Shown one piece after another: positions 8,235 to 17,459 of a DNA stretch of 64,000 nucleotides; position 1 is the first letter of the stretch, and each line of letters starts with the position of its first letter. The stretch covers positions 2,976,001-3,040,000 of the forward strand of contig OY969805.1 in NCBI GenBank assembly GCA_963703325.1, read 5' to 3'. The notes beneath the pieces are model-generated. The model did no database searches, was not told where the DNA came from, and saw only the letters and a program-made list of their open reading frames with translations. The position numbers and the translations under genes were made by a program. Source of the DNA: Aquilonibacter sp963703325. Lineage in GTDB: Bacteria > Vulcanimicrobiota > Vulcanimicrobiia > Vulcanimicrobiales > Vulcanimicrobiaceae.

Positions 8235-9127
8235 TCTCGCTCGATAACCGAGTGCGCGAGCGCGGCGCGATCGGCAACGAGATCGATGGCGGTGATGCGG
8301 TCCTCGACGATGGTAAAGTGGAACGCAACGCGCAGCTCGCCGTCGTGCATCCACACCGCGCCCGGCTTGCCGTCGAGTAAGGCGGGTTGCGCAGCGCGCG
8401 CACGTTGCGAAAATGTCTGTGCGACGGCGTCCGCACCTTTGATACCGGCTTCGAGACGATCGTTTTGCCAGTACTCCGCACCGCCCATCGCCATCACCGC
8501 CGCGTCCACGCGAAGTGTTGCCGCCGGATCGAGCAGCGCGAGCAACGCGGAGAAGTTTCCCGACCGCGAGGCTTGGAGAAATGCGCGCACGAGTTCGTCG
8601 TGGCGCTGCGTCACGGTATCATGGCCGGGCGATGCCCCGCGCACGCGGCGGCGCGCGCGGCTTGCGAGCTGCCGCGCCGCTTCGGGCGTCCTTCCCACAA
8701 TCGTGGCAACGTCGTCGAAGGGCACGTCGAACATGTCGTGGAGCACAAAAGCCACGCGTTCGGGCGGCGGCAGTGCATCGAGTAGGATCAGGAGGGCCAC
8801 GCCGATCGAATCGGCGAGCATCACTTCTTCTTCGGGACGTTCGCCCGGCGCGATTGCGGCAAGCTCGCGACGCGGATCATCCGCGGTCAACTGCTCGCGC
8901 CGGCTTTGCCGCCGTTTGAGCGCATCGAGACATACACGCGCGACGACGGTGGTGAGCCAGCCTTCCAGATTCGCAACGCGCGCCGTGTCCGCACGGCTGA
9001 CGCGCAGCCAGCTCTCCTGCAGTGCGTCGTCCGAGTCCGCAGGCGATCCCGTAATTCGCAGCGCAATCCGCTGCAAACGCGGCCGAGCCGCCTCGAAGCG
9101 CTGCGCGAGCCACTCTGCGTCCTGCAT
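8231..9127 (-). CDS. ECF41/SigJ-like sigma factor with SnoaL-like C-terminal domain
   Basis: About 298-aa extracytoplasmic-function sigma factor. Sigma region 2 is in ITGSPADSDDALQESWLRVS, region 4 in LPPPERVAFVLHDMFDVPFD with the HTH after it (VATIVGRTPEAARQLASRAR). The C-terminal 100 residues (from DELVRAFLQASRSGNFSALLALL) form the NTF2/SnoaL-like extension that defines ECF41-type factors. In that group the extension replaces an anti-sigma factor by regulating activity itself. ATG 9127 lies 6 bases after GAGGAGG. The divergent VOC and DUF1801 genes are the likely regulon, as ECF41 factors usually control an adjacent gene (family knowledge). Confidence 0.88.
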   Translation of the reverse strand: MQDAEWLAQRFEAARPRLQRIALRITGSPADSDDALQESWLRVSRADTARVANLEGWLTTVVARVCLDALKRRQSRREQLTADDPRRELAAIAPGERPEEEVMLADSIGVALLILLDALPPPERVAFVLHDMFDVPFDDVATIVGRTPEAARQLASRARRRVRGASPGHDTVTQRHDELVRAFLQASRSGNFSALLALLDPAATLRVDAAVMAMGGAEYWQNDRLEAGIKGADAVAQTFSQRARAAQPALLDGKPGAVWMHDGELRVAFHFTIVEDRITAIDLVADRAALAHSVIERD

Positions 9128-9201
9128 CAATCGCCTCCTCGGCCGCGCGTCACGTTTTACCGCGCTCGATCCGTCAATAACTATGGAAGGAGTATGAAAT
9201 C

Positions 9202-9534
9202 TTGAAGGACCTCTCCCTAATCACCTATCCGGCAGCGGACATGGCCAAAGCCAAGCAGTTCTTTCGTGAGCTTACCGGTACGGAACCGTACGCCGATAGC
9301 CCCTACTATGTCGGCTACAAGAGCGGCAACATGGAAATCGGGCTGGTTCCCAAGCAGCAAGGGGGCGCCATTGCGTTCTGGACCGTCGATGACATCGCGG
9401 CAAGCGTGAAGGCGCTCGTAGATGCGGGCGGCACGGTGGTGCAAGATCCGACCGACGTCTCGAACGGCCTGTTGGTCGCGAGCATCAAAGAACCCAACGG
9501 CGCGATCGTGGGGTTGCGGCAATTCCCGAAATGA
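9202..9534 (+). CDS. VOC family protein, probable target of the divergent sigma factor
   Basis: 110-aa protein with a single VOC fold (LITYPAADMAKAKQFFRELT, VGYKSGNMEIGLVP, then SIKEPNGAIVGLRQF). It belongs to the small glyoxalase-like proteins often encoded beside ECF41 sigma genes. Translation most likely begins at TTG 9202, 9 bases after GGAAGGAG; the ATG at 9194 runs into a stop at once. It overlaps the DUF1801 gene by 4 bases. Substrate is unknown. Confidence 0.8.
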   Translation: MKDLSLITYPAADMAKAKQFFRELTGTEPYADSPYYVGYKSGNMEIGLVPKQQGGAIAFWTVDDIAASVKALVDAGGTVVQDPTDVSNGLLVASIKEPNGAIVGLRQFPK

Positions 9535-9929
9535 CCAAGGCCAATAAGCCGAAGAGCGGTGCGTCTCCCTCAGCGCTCATCGACGCGAGAATCAAAGAGT
9601 TGGGCGACTGGCGCGGCGACGCGCTCGCGAAGATGCGCAAACTCATCAAAGCGGCCGAGCCCGGCGTCGTCGAGGAGTGGAAGTGGCGAGGCGTGCCGGT
9701 CTGGTATCAACACGGAAAAATCATCTGCACGGGTGAGACCTATAAAACCCATGTAAAACTAACGTTCGCCAAGGGGGCGCAGATCAAGGACCCAAAGCGC
9801 CTCTTCAACTCGAGTCTTGAGGGCAACATTCGACGTGCCATTGACCTGTTCGAAGGCGACCGGATCGACGAGACCGCATTCAAAGCGCTGATCCGCCAAG
9901 CGGTCGCCTTGAACGAGTCAGTGCACTAA
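9531..9929 (+). CDS. DUF1801 domain protein
   Basis: 132-aa DUF1801 (YdhG-like) protein, with LGDWRGDALAKMRKLIKAAE and EWKWRGVPVWYQHGKIICTG typical of the family and a C-terminal helix EGDRIDETAFKALIRQAVAL. These proteins have an iron-chaperone-like fold of uncertain role. The start overlaps the VOC stop (ATGA), so both are probably one transcript driven by the ECF41-like sigma factor. Its last 12 bases overlap the convergent carboxypeptidase-regulatory-like gene. Confidence 0.83.
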   Translation: MTKANKPKSGASPSALIDARIKELGDWRGDALAKMRKLIKAAEPGVVEEWKWRGVPVWYQHGKIICTGETYKTHVKLTFAKGAQIKDPKRLFNSSLEGNIRRAIDLFEGDRIDETAFKALIRQAVALNESVH

Positions 9930-10328
9930 GTAGAAACTGGGGCCGATCGCCCGATTTACCATCGCTGTATGCAGGCGCGCGCCCTTACAGGCCGTCGTCT
10001 GCTGCAGGGTCATCTTTACCGGCGTCATCGTGTCGTTGAATACATCTTCGACTTGACACGCCGCGAGATTACCGCGCATCGCGACCGTGACCATGTAGCG
10101 TCCGTTGTCGAGCGGCAGCTTTGCGAAGAAGCCGTTTTTGTTGGTTAGCACGGTTGCCACCGCTCGATCGACCCGGTGCAACGGCAGACGGAAGATCGCG
10201 ACCGGCGCGCCTTCGACGGGGCGCCCGTTGTCATCGAGAATCGTTCCGCTGATACCGCCGGACGTGAACGCCGAGGCGGGAAGCACCATCGCTGCGAGCA
10301 GGGCAAAGATACCGATGAAGGTTTTCAT
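9918..10328 (-). CDS. Secreted protein with carboxypeptidase-regulatory-like domain
   Basis: 136-aa exported protein: signal peptide KTFIGIFALLAAMVLPASA, then a transthyretin-like beta-sandwich (GGISGTILDDNGRPVEGAPV, NGFFAKLPLDNGRYMVTV) as in the CarboxypepD_reg family. Two cysteines near the end (AACQ and TACKG) may form a disulfide. Such domains commonly act as structural or carbohydrate-contacting modules. No partner enzyme is adjacent. ATG 10328 is preceded by AAGGAC. Confidence 0.75.
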   Translation of the reverse strand: MKTFIGIFALLAAMVLPASAFTSGGISGTILDDNGRPVEGAPVAIFRLPLHRVDRAVATVLTNKNGFFAKLPLDNGRYMVTVAMRGNLAACQVEDVFNDTMTPVKMTLQQTTACKGARLHTAMVNRAIGPSFYLVH

Positions 10329-10377
10329 GGCATGTCCTTACCCCAGCTGCGAGCGGGCTAACGTGTGTTAGTTAATG

Positions 10378-10914
10378 TTAGACCTTCACCGCGTCGACAG
10401 ATTCGAGTTCTCCGGTCTCCTCCGCTGTATGTAAGTCGAAGGCCGCACGCTTGCTCTTCGCCGCAGCATCGGCCAACGGTTGTTGTTGCGGAGCAGCCGC
10501 CGGCTTGGGTGCGTTCGTGAGCGCGGCGCGTCCCTTCTGCACTGACCCTAGCGCCGCAGCAAGACGTGCCTCCATTTCGGCGAGTACCTGTGCGGCGTAA
10601 TGATCCGCGCCTTCACGAATCTTCCGTGCACGTTCTTCGGCTTCACGCAGTACGACTTCGGCGGTCGTGCGGGCGCGCTGGGCGATCTCGTGGTCGTCGA
10701 TGAGTTCGTCCGCTTTTTCTTGCGCTGCACGCATGACACGCTCTTGGTCCTTGGCAATGATCTGCGCGCGTCCGACTTCCTTGGGAAGCGTAGAGCGAAT
10801 TTTCTCTACGAATTCCACTAGCCGTTCCTCTGAGAGAATGCGATAGCCCGCGGGAAGCCAGGTTCCCTCGTGCACGTAGCTCTCGAGCTTGTCCAACACG
10901 CGATAGACCGACAT
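10378..10914 (-). CDS. Coiled-coil protein upstream of coaD
   Basis: 178-aa protein with a folded N-terminus (YRVLDKLESYVHEGTWLPAG) and a long charged helix with heptad periodicity (EEERARKIREGADHYAAQVL-type segment, residues about 45-125). An Ala/Pro/Gln linker and acidic tail follow. It resembles DivIVA- or ATP-synthase-b-like coiled coils seen next to coaD in several phyla, where they are annotated only as hypothetical ATPase-like. The start has GGAGG 7 bases upstream. It lies 12 bases after coaD in a leftward run and is likely cotranscribed. No enzymatic motif. Confidence 0.72.
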   Translation of the reverse strand: MSVYRVLDKLESYVHEGTWLPAGYRILSEERLVEFVEKIRSTLPKEVGRAQIIAKDQERVMRAAQEKADELIDDHEIAQRARTTAEVVLREAEERARKIREGADHYAAQVLAEMEARLAAALGSVQKGRAALTNAPKPAAAPQQQPLADAAAKSKRAAFDLHTAEETGELESVDAVKV

Positions 10915-10926
10915 TCCGAACCTCCG

Positions 10927-11430
10927 TTACGCTTGTTTGAGTGCGGTCCGCTTCGTCGACATGACGCTCAGTACCGGTCCCGGTACGAACGGTGCGACGT
11001 CGCCACCGAGAAAGAAGACTTCTTTGACGAGGCTCGAGCTGACGAACGAATACCGCGCATCCGACATCAGGAAGAGCGTATCGACATTGGAGAGCGACCG
11101 GTTCATAAGCGCGGTCGACATCTCCGTTTCGAAGTCCGAGACGACGCGAAGGCCTTTGACGATCACGTCGGCATCCTGTGCTCTGACATAGTCCGCCAAC
11201 AATCCACGAAAATGGGCGACGCGCACGTGCGGCAGATGCGCGACACATGAGCGAAGCATGTGTTCGCGCTCATCGAGCGTGAACATCGGATCACGTTTTT
11301 GCGGATTGACGACGACGGCGACGATGACTTCGCCGAACGCACCGGCGGCGCGTTCGATGACGTCGAGGTGACCGTTCGTTGGCGGATCGAACGATCCCGG
11401 GTAGATGGCCCGCGTGATCCGCGGTTTCAA
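10927..11430 (-). CDS. coaD: Phosphopantetheine adenylyltransferase
   Basis: Fourth step of coenzyme A synthesis: ATP plus 4'-phosphopantetheine to dephospho-CoA. At 167 aa it has the nucleotidyltransferase motif YPGSFDPPTNGHLDVIERA, the basic VNPQKRDPMFTLDERE segment, and the second ATP-binding region DTLFLMSDARYSFVSSSLVKE (normally ISSTLVRE). All key residues are visible. It follows rsmD by 14 bases, the common rsmD-coaD pairing. Confidence 0.95.
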   Translation of the reverse strand: MKPRITRAIYPGSFDPPTNGHLDVIERAAGAFGEVIVAVVVNPQKRDPMFTLDEREHMLRSCVAHLPHVRVAHFRGLLADYVRAQDADVIVKGLRVVSDFETEMSTALMNRSLSNVDTLFLMSDARYSFVSSSLVKEVFFLGGDVAPFVPGPVLSVMSTKRTALKQA

Positions 11431-11444
11431 TCTACGCGCTGCCC

Positions 11445-12002
11445 CTATCCACTCGTGCCTTGGGGCGTGAAAAACGCCAGAGCGACATCGCCGTAGACTT
11501 CTTCGCGCGTCGAGCGATACCCCGGTATGTCCGGAAGAATCCGTTTCGCCGCGTGCTCATAGATCACGAGCGCGTCGGGTGCCAAGAGCGATCGCTCCAA
11601 GAGCAGCCGAAAAATCTGCTGTGGAACGTCATTCGCGTACGGCGGATCGAGATAGACGATGTCAAACGGCCCCTCGATACGATAGAGCGCGCGCTCGACC
11701 GGCGCGGCGACGACGGTGACGCGATCGTCGATCTCGAGCGACAGCGCGGATTCCTCGATCGCGGCGGCTGTCTCCCGGTGCGCTTCGACGCTCACCACTC
11801 GAGCAGCACCGCGCGACGCGGCTTCAAAGCCAATCGCGCCCGTACCGGCAAAGAGGTCGAGAACGTTTGCGTCCTCGATCCGCGGCAGCAGAATCGAGAA
11901 TAACGACTCTTTCACGCGTCCCGGCGTGGGCCGAACGTTCATGCCCTTGGGCGACTTCAACTTCCGGCTTCCCAGTTCGCCGCCGGTGATCTTCGGACTC
12001 AA
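11445..12002 (-). CDS. rsmD: 16S rRNA (guanine-966-N2)-methyltransferase RsmD
   Basis: 185-aa SAM-dependent methyltransferase that modifies G966 of 16S rRNA. Motif I is NVLDLFAGTGAIGFEAASRG and the N6/N2-methyltransferase catalytic motif is DIVYLDPPYAND. The N-terminus ITGGELGSRKLKSPKGMNVRPTP is characteristic of RsmD. It starts at TTG 12002, whose bases overlap the TGA of the HAD gene (TTGA), so the two are coupled. Confidence 0.94.
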   Translation of the reverse strand: MSPKITGGELGSRKLKSPKGMNVRPTPGRVKESLFSILLPRIEDANVLDLFAGTGAIGFEAASRGAARVVSVEAHRETAAAIEESALSLEIDDRVTVVAAPVERALYRIEGPFDIVYLDPPYANDVPQQIFRLLLERSLLAPDALVIYEHAAKRILPDIPGYRSTREEVYGDVALAFFTPQGTSG

Positions 12003-12697
12003 ACGCCTGCCTCCGCGGCAACCAATTTCAGAACCTCCTCGAGCGAGTGGACCACGTGGGTCGGCGGCGGGAGGTCCGGTGGATAGCTCTTCCCTTCGTG
12101 GTCGAGCCAGACCGCCTGGAATCCCGCGCCCATCGCGCCGGCCACGTCACTGCGAGGATCGTCGCCGACGTAGAAACACCGCGCCGGGTCGGTACCGAGT
12201 TCGCGCGCGAGCGCTTCAAAGGCGAGCGGATTCGGCTTCTGCACGCCCAGGTCGGCGCTGGCGAGCACCGTTCCGCCGAAGCCCGAGCGACGCGCTTTTG
12301 CCACCTGCAGCGGATTCCATCCATTGCTGAGTACGGCCACCGGGATGCCTTCGCGTTCGAGCGTCGTGATGGTCGAACGCGCATGCGGGTCAGGCACGAT
12401 AAAGCTCTCGGCCATGGCGAGCGCAACACGCTTAAACCCGTCGACGTGCTCCTGCGTCGGAGCGACGCCGCGTTCGCCTACGAAGCGCCGCACGGCCTCT
12501 TCGATCGTGCCGCCGCCGCCGCGCGCGAAGACCAGCAACGCGTCGATGTGCTGCGTCTCTTGCGCGAGACTGCCTAGCGGCGTCCCGCCTTCATCGATGA
12601 CGCGATCGAGCAAATGAAGAAAAGCCACGCGCTCGAGCTTGTTATCGATGCACAAGGTGTGATCGATATCAAACCCTACTGCGCAGGCGGCGGCCAC
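11999..12697 (-). CDS. HAD-superfamily hydrolase
   Basis: About 232-aa phosphatase-like protein. Motif I GFDIDHTLCIDN carries the DxD pair, motif II is AVLSNGWNP, motif III has the Lys of QKPNPLAFEAL, and motif IV is FYVGDDPRSDVAGAMGAG. A C1 cap is inserted after motif I. Substrate is unknown. The frame is open upstream to 12751, but GTG 12697 coincides with the stop of the M16 peptidase gene (TAGTG), making it the most economical start. It feeds into rsmD-coaD in one leftward transcript. Confidence 0.85.
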   Translation of the reverse strand: MAAACAVGFDIDHTLCIDNKLERVAFLHLLDRVIDEGGTPLGSLAQETQHIDALLVFARGGGGTIEEAVRRFVGERGVAPTQEHVDGFKRVALAMAESFIVPDPHARSTITTLEREGIPVAVLSNGWNPLQVAKARRSGFGGTVLASADLGVQKPNPLAFEALARELGTDPARCFYVGDDPRSDVAGAMGAGFQAVWLDHEGKSYPPDLPPPTHVVHSLEEVLKLVAAEAGV

Positions 12698-15357
12698 TAT
12701 TTTGGGCCTGGTCCGGTGACGATGCGCACGAAGCCGGTCGGCCGAATCCACTTCGCAAATGCCGACTGCACCGCAGTCGCGCTCGTGCTCAGATAGTTTT
12801 GTGCGTCGATCTGATACTGATCGAGTGGCAAGCCGGCCGCAGAATATTGCAAGAAGAGCGAGCTCACCCCGTCGTAGCTCGCTTGGCGAATCGGAACGTC
12901 ACCGAGCAACAACGCCTTTGCCCGCAAGAGGTCGTTATCCGAGAGGGGCGTGGTTTGCACGCGCTGCAGATCGGCGACGACCGCCGCTTCCGCCGGCACG
13001 ATATTCTGCGGATCGCAGGCATAGCTGATGCGGAAACTCGACCGCACCTTACCGGCCCGCAGGGAGCTTTGGACCGAATAGGCATAGCCGTGTACTTCGC
13101 GCAGGTCGTGATACAGAATCGACGAGTAGAAGCCGCCGGTGAGTGCCGTGTTCGCGAGTTGCAGCGGCGCCCAATCGGGATCGTTACGCCGTATGTCGTT
13201 GAGCTCGACCAGCTCGACCGAGGATTGCACGCGTCCTTGCGCCGGCACAACGACTTGCGAGGTTGGGTTGGCCGGAACGGCGGGGGGTTCGGTTTGGGGC
13301 TTTGGGCCGCTCGCCGTCCAAGCGCCGAAGTATTTCTCGATCACTGCGCGCGCGGCGTCGGGCGTGGTGTCGCCGATCACGACGATCGTCGTGAGATCCG
13401 GCCGGTATGCCGCTGCGTACCAGGCCTTGACATCGTCGAGCGTGATCGCTTGTGCGGTTTTAAGCGTTGCGAAGTTGCGGTACGGATCGCCTTGCGGGTA
13501 GAGCGCGCTACTGAGCGCGACTTGCGCGAGGTAGTCGGGGGACGTTACCTGGCCTTGCATCGAGCCGACGAATTGCGCTTGCACGATCGCGAAGCTCTTC
13601 GGGTCAAAACCTGGATGCAACTCGTCGTCGGCGAGCAGTTGCACGCCGCGATCGAAGTCTTTCGAAAGCACTTGGGCGCCGAAATCGGTTCCCGCACTGA
13701 CCGTCGCTGAGATCTTGTCGAGCTCAGCCTGGTAGTCCACGCGATCGTAGGTCGTCGTCCCGAACGGGAAGAGCGCCGTCGTTATATCATTGACACCGCG
13801 TTGACCGACCGGCTCTTGTACGGACGGATTGTTCTCGATACTTCCCGACACGACGACGGTTTTGGTGATCGTTTCCGGTTGCACGATCAGGCGAATGCCG
13901 TTTGCCAACGTCATCGATGTCGGATTGAGCGTCTTGGGCGGGACGGAGAGATTCTTGAGGATGCTTTGGGCCCATGACGGGAGCGGCTGGTGTGTCTTGG
14001 GCGGCACCATGTTATCCTCTTTGCCGGGACCGCCCCCACCCGCGCTCATCGCGCCGCTGTTTTTCGGCACGGCATAGGCCGCGACCGCGTGGATATTGTC
14101 GACGTAAGTGCGCAGAACGCGATTGACGTCGGCAGTGGTCACCCGTGCAAACGCGTTTTCCATCGCATCGGGAGAAGACAGACCTTGCACGGCGACCGCT
14201 TGGCTCCATTGAAACGCTTGGTCTTCGATCGAATTCGCGTTGAACTCCAGCTGCGAAATCTCGCGGCGCTTCGCTGCGTCGACCAGGTCATTGGGAACGC
14301 CGCTCTTCCGATACGCGTCGATGACGTCGCGCATCTCCTTATCGATCGTCTCAGGACTCACACTAACCGGAACCACCCCAATCGCTAAGCCGACCGCTGC
14401 TTTAAGGAACGTCTGCGCCTGAAACCCGGTGTAGAGCGCTTTGCCTGAGGCAGTAAGATCGTACAGGTCGCTGCGCTGACTGCTCAGTACGTCTTGCAGA
14501 ATCTGCGATGCGGCGTAGTCGGGGCTGTCGTATCCGGGCAGGCGATACCCCACGAGTACGATCGTGTAGGGCTGATCGGAGAAATCGCGATAGACCTTCG
14601 ATGTCACCGGCTGAAGCTTCACCGCCGGCTTCGCCGGCAGCCTTGCTGCGGGCAGATCGCTCCACAGCGCCTTGATCTTCGCAATCGTCGCCGGACCGTC
14701 GACGTCACCGACGATGATGTACACGGCGTCATTGGGATGATACCAGGTGGAATAAAACTGACCGAGCGCCTTGGTATTGATTTGATGCGCAAAACCGTTG
14801 ACGGTACCCAAGCCGTTCTTGGCATACGGGGTCCCGGCCAAAATGCGTGCGATCATCTTCTCGAAGATGCGGTACACCGCGTTGCTGTTGTCTTGCGTGA
14901 CTTCTTGGGTGATCGCTCCGCGCTCTTGCGCCCATTGATCCGGCGCAAGCGTGAGACCCACCGCGCGTGAGCGTTCGAGGCGCAGCGCGATGTCGAGATA
15001 TTGCGAGGGCACGGTGAAGAAGAATTGCGTCACCGCATCTTCCGTGTCGGCATCGAAGTCGCCGCCGGTCAGACTCACGGTATCCATGAGCTGCGACGAC
15101 GACAGCGACGCGCTGCCGCGGAACATCATGTGCTCGAGGGCGTGCGCTTCACCGTCGATCGTCTGCTCGTCGGACCCGGCCTCGTAGTTGAGCACTGTGC
15201 TTACCACCGGTGCCAGGGGATTGTGCACCACAACAATCTTGAGCCCGTTGGGCAACGTGGCACGGGTCACGGTCACCGAAGACGCGCCGGCCGGCGCGGC
15301 GAGAGCAAACGTCGCGGCCGTCAGAGCCGCACAAATGACAAAACGCAACGAGCGCAC
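12697..15357 (-). CDS. Secreted M16 (insulinase-family) double-domain zinc peptidase
   Basis: About 886 aa with Sec signal peptide VRSLRFVICAALTAATFALA. The first half contains the inverted zinc motif HALEHMMFRG and a downstream glutamate region (QERGAITQEVTQDN). The second half (from about LSVPPKTLNPTSMTLANG) is a related domain lacking the zinc motif, as in tandem M16 proteins such as pqqL-like and processing-peptidase-like enzymes. GTG 15357 has AAGGAGG 5 bases upstream, so the longer open frame to 15585 is rejected. Role is probably periplasmic peptide degradation. It is separated by 62 bases from recG and coupled to the HAD gene below. Confidence 0.9.
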   Translation of the reverse strand: MRSLRFVICAALTAATFALAAPAGASSVTVTRATLPNGLKIVVVHNPLAPVVSTVLNYEAGSDEQTIDGEAHALEHMMFRGSASLSSSQLMDTVSLTGGDFDADTEDAVTQFFFTVPSQYLDIALRLERSRAVGLTLAPDQWAQERGAITQEVTQDNSNAVYRIFEKMIARILAGTPYAKNGLGTVNGFAHQINTKALGQFYSTWYHPNDAVYIIVGDVDGPATIAKIKALWSDLPAARLPAKPAVKLQPVTSKVYRDFSDQPYTIVLVGYRLPGYDSPDYAASQILQDVLSSQRSDLYDLTASGKALYTGFQAQTFLKAAVGLAIGVVPVSVSPETIDKEMRDVIDAYRKSGVPNDLVDAAKRREISQLEFNANSIEDQAFQWSQAVAVQGLSSPDAMENAFARVTTADVNRVLRTYVDNIHAVAAYAVPKNSGAMSAGGGGPGKEDNMVPPKTHQPLPSWAQSILKNLSVPPKTLNPTSMTLANGIRLIVQPETITKTVVVSGSIENNPSVQEPVGQRGVNDITTALFPFGTTTYDRVDYQAELDKISATVSAGTDFGAQVLSKDFDRGVQLLADDELHPGFDPKSFAIVQAQFVGSMQGQVTSPDYLAQVALSSALYPQGDPYRNFATLKTAQAITLDDVKAWYAAAYRPDLTTIVVIGDTTPDAARAVIEKYFGAWTASGPKPQTEPPAVPANPTSQVVVPAQGRVQSSVELVELNDIRRNDPDWAPLQLANTALTGGFYSSILYHDLREVHGYAYSVQSSLRAGKVRSSFRISYACDPQNIVPAEAAVVADLQRVQTTPLSDNDLLRAKALLLGDVPIRQASYDGVSSLFLQYSAAGLPLDQYQIDAQNYLSTSATAVQSAFAKWIRPTGFVRIVTGPGPK

Positions 15358-15419
15358 GAGTGCCTCCTTCTTTGGGGCCGGGGTTTGGCCGCGCGGCGGG
15401 CGAGCCCTCTTGCGTCCCC

Positions 15420-17459
15420 TTATGAGGAGAGCACGAGCGCGCGGGTCGAGGGCGCGCGCTCGAGTGCGGCGCGCAGTGCCGCATGTTCGGGGCGGCGGAG
15501 TGCCGGATCGCCGGCAATGATCGCTTGTGCCTCTGTTTTGGCGGCGCGATAGACATCGATGTCGCGCACGAGATCGGCAATCCACAAGTCCGCCGCGCCC
15601 GACTGCGCCGTTCCGGCGAATTCGCCGGCACCGCGCAAGCGAAGGTCCTCTTCGGCGATGACAAAGCCGTCGGTCGAATCGGTAAGAATGCCCAATCGCT
15701 CGGTCTCACCCGCATCGTCAGGATAGACGAGCAGGCAAAACGACTTGGCCGCGCCGCGGCCGACGCGTCCGCGCAGTTGGTGCAGCTGCGCAAGCCCGTA
15801 GCGCAACGCATCGAGCACGACCATCACGCTGGCGTTGGGGACGTCAACGCCGACCTCTACCACCGTCGTTGCCAGTAAGATGTCGATCTCGCCGCGCACA
15901 AAATGTCCCATCACTTCGTCTTTGTCGCGACTCGAGAGCCGGCCGTGCAACAAACCGATGCGCCGCTTTGGGAAAACCTCGCGCTTTAGCCGTTCCGCCT
16001 CCGCGATCACACTCGTCAACTCGCTCTCTTCATCGATCGCCGGGGCGACGATGTACGCCTGATGGCCGCGCGCAACATTCGCCTCGACGAATTCGTACGC
16101 GCGTCCAAGACGGCTCGTGCGGATTGCGTAGGTTTCGATCGGCGTCCGTCCGGGCGGCAGTTCGTCGATGGTCGAGAGATCGAGATCGGCATAGACCGAC
16201 TGCGCAAGCGTTCGCGGAATCGGCGTCGCGGTCATGTGCAGGGTGTGCGGGGCCACGCCTTTCGCGCGCAACCGCGCGCGCTGTTCGACGCCGAAGCGGT
16301 GCTGTTCGTCGATGATCGCCAGCCCCAGGCGCGCGAAGTCTACGCTGCCGGTGAGCAGCGCGTGCGTTCCGACGGCCAAGAGCGCTTCGCCGCTTGCGAT
16401 GCGCCCCTCGGCCGCGTTGCGCGCCTTTGCCGCTTGACTTCCAAACACCGCCTCCACGGTTATCCCGAACGGCAGCAACAGCGGTGCCAACTTGCTTGCA
16501 TGTTGCGATGCGAGAATTTCGGTCGGTGCCATGAGCGCGGACTGCATGCCGTTGCGAGCGGCAAGGACGATGGCCGCCGCGGCAACCAGCGTTTTGCCGC
16601 TGCCGACGTCACCCTGCAAGAGGCGATTCATCGGAACGTCGCGCGCCATGTCTTCCCAAATTTCACCGATCGCTCGGCGCTGCGCACCGGTCAACGGGAA
16701 GCCGACCGATCCCGCGAACTGCTCGAGCAAGTCGTGTGGGATGGTGAGCGCGCTCGCGTCGTGCGAGCGTTCGCGCTCGGCGCGACGCAACTGCGCGCCG
16801 GCCGCGAGCACGAGGAATTCGGTGAAGATGAAACGCTCGCGCGCCTGTTGTGCCTCTTCCGGCGTTTGCGGCGCGTGCACAGCGCGGTACGCGTCGCGCA
16901 GTGCCGGATAGGACGCTTTCGCTCGCACGTCGTTAGGCAGGGGGTCGTCGTCCGTCTCGTCGAGTAGATTCGCGAGGTTCTTGCGCACGACCGACGCAAT
17001 CTTGCGCGTCGTCAAGTCCTTGCTCGCGCGATAGACCGGCACCATTTCCCCGTGATAGGCTTCGCCTTCACGCAGCGTCGCGTATTGCGCGACGTTGATC
17101 ACCGCCCCCGCCAGCGTGCGCTCGACGCGACCGCGCACAAAAAGCCGCATCCCTTCCTTAAAACGACCGTAAACGTAGCGATTGCGCCCGATCCACTTTG
17201 CCGTGAATTCACCCGCGTCGTCGCGCAGGCGGACCTCAACGATCTCCAGCCCGCGGACGCGCCGCTCTTTGACGTACGTAACCGTCCCGACCGCGTTTTC
17301 CTCGCCCCCCGACCCCAACGCGTTCGACGGCGTGGGGTTGCGCAGATCTTCGTAGCGAAACGGCAGGTAATCGAGCAAATCGCGTGCGGTCTGGATGCCG
17401 AGTTCACGGAAGAGCGGGGCGCTCTTCGGCCCGACACCTGCGAGCTCGCCGATCTTCAT
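15420..17459 (-). CDS. recG: ATP-dependent DNA helicase RecG
   Basis: 679-aa branch-migrating helicase for stalled forks. An N-terminal OB/wedge domain (GTVTYVKERRVRGLEIVEVR) is followed by helicase motifs: Walker A LLQGDVGSGKTLVAAAA, DEQH-type box IIDEQHRFGVEQR, motif III HMTATPIPRTLA, motif V ATTVVEVGVDVPNA, motif VI QLRGRVGRG. Length is normal. Its ATG overlaps the stop of panE by 4 bases, so recG lies downstream of the panE remnant in the same transcript. Confidence 0.96.
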   Translation of the reverse strand: MKIGELAGVGPKSAPLFRELGIQTARDLLDYLPFRYEDLRNPTPSNALGSGGEENAVGTVTYVKERRVRGLEIVEVRLRDDAGEFTAKWIGRNRYVYGRFKEGMRLFVRGRVERTLAGAVINVAQYATLREGEAYHGEMVPVYRASKDLTTRKIASVVRKNLANLLDETDDDPLPNDVRAKASYPALRDAYRAVHAPQTPEEAQQARERFIFTEFLVLAAGAQLRRAERERSHDASALTIPHDLLEQFAGSVGFPLTGAQRRAIGEIWEDMARDVPMNRLLQGDVGSGKTLVAAAAIVLAARNGMQSALMAPTEILASQHASKLAPLLLPFGITVEAVFGSQAAKARNAAEGRIASGEALLAVGTHALLTGSVDFARLGLAIIDEQHRFGVEQRARLRAKGVAPHTLHMTATPIPRTLAQSVYADLDLSTIDELPPGRTPIETYAIRTSRLGRAYEFVEANVARGHQAYIVAPAIDEESELTSVIAEAERLKREVFPKRRIGLLHGRLSSRDKDEVMGHFVRGEIDILLATTVVEVGVDVPNASVMVVLDALRYGLAQLHQLRGRVGRGAAKSFCLLVYPDDAGETERLGILTDSTDGFVIAEEDLRLRGAGEFAGTAQSGAADLWIADLVRDIDVYRAAKTEAQAIIAGDPALRRPEHAALRAALERAPSTRALVLSS

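Noticed and set aside
15358..15585. N-terminal extension of the M16 peptidase
   Set aside because: Arg/Pro-rich nonsense overlapping recG; the signal peptide and AAGGAGG fix the start at 15357.
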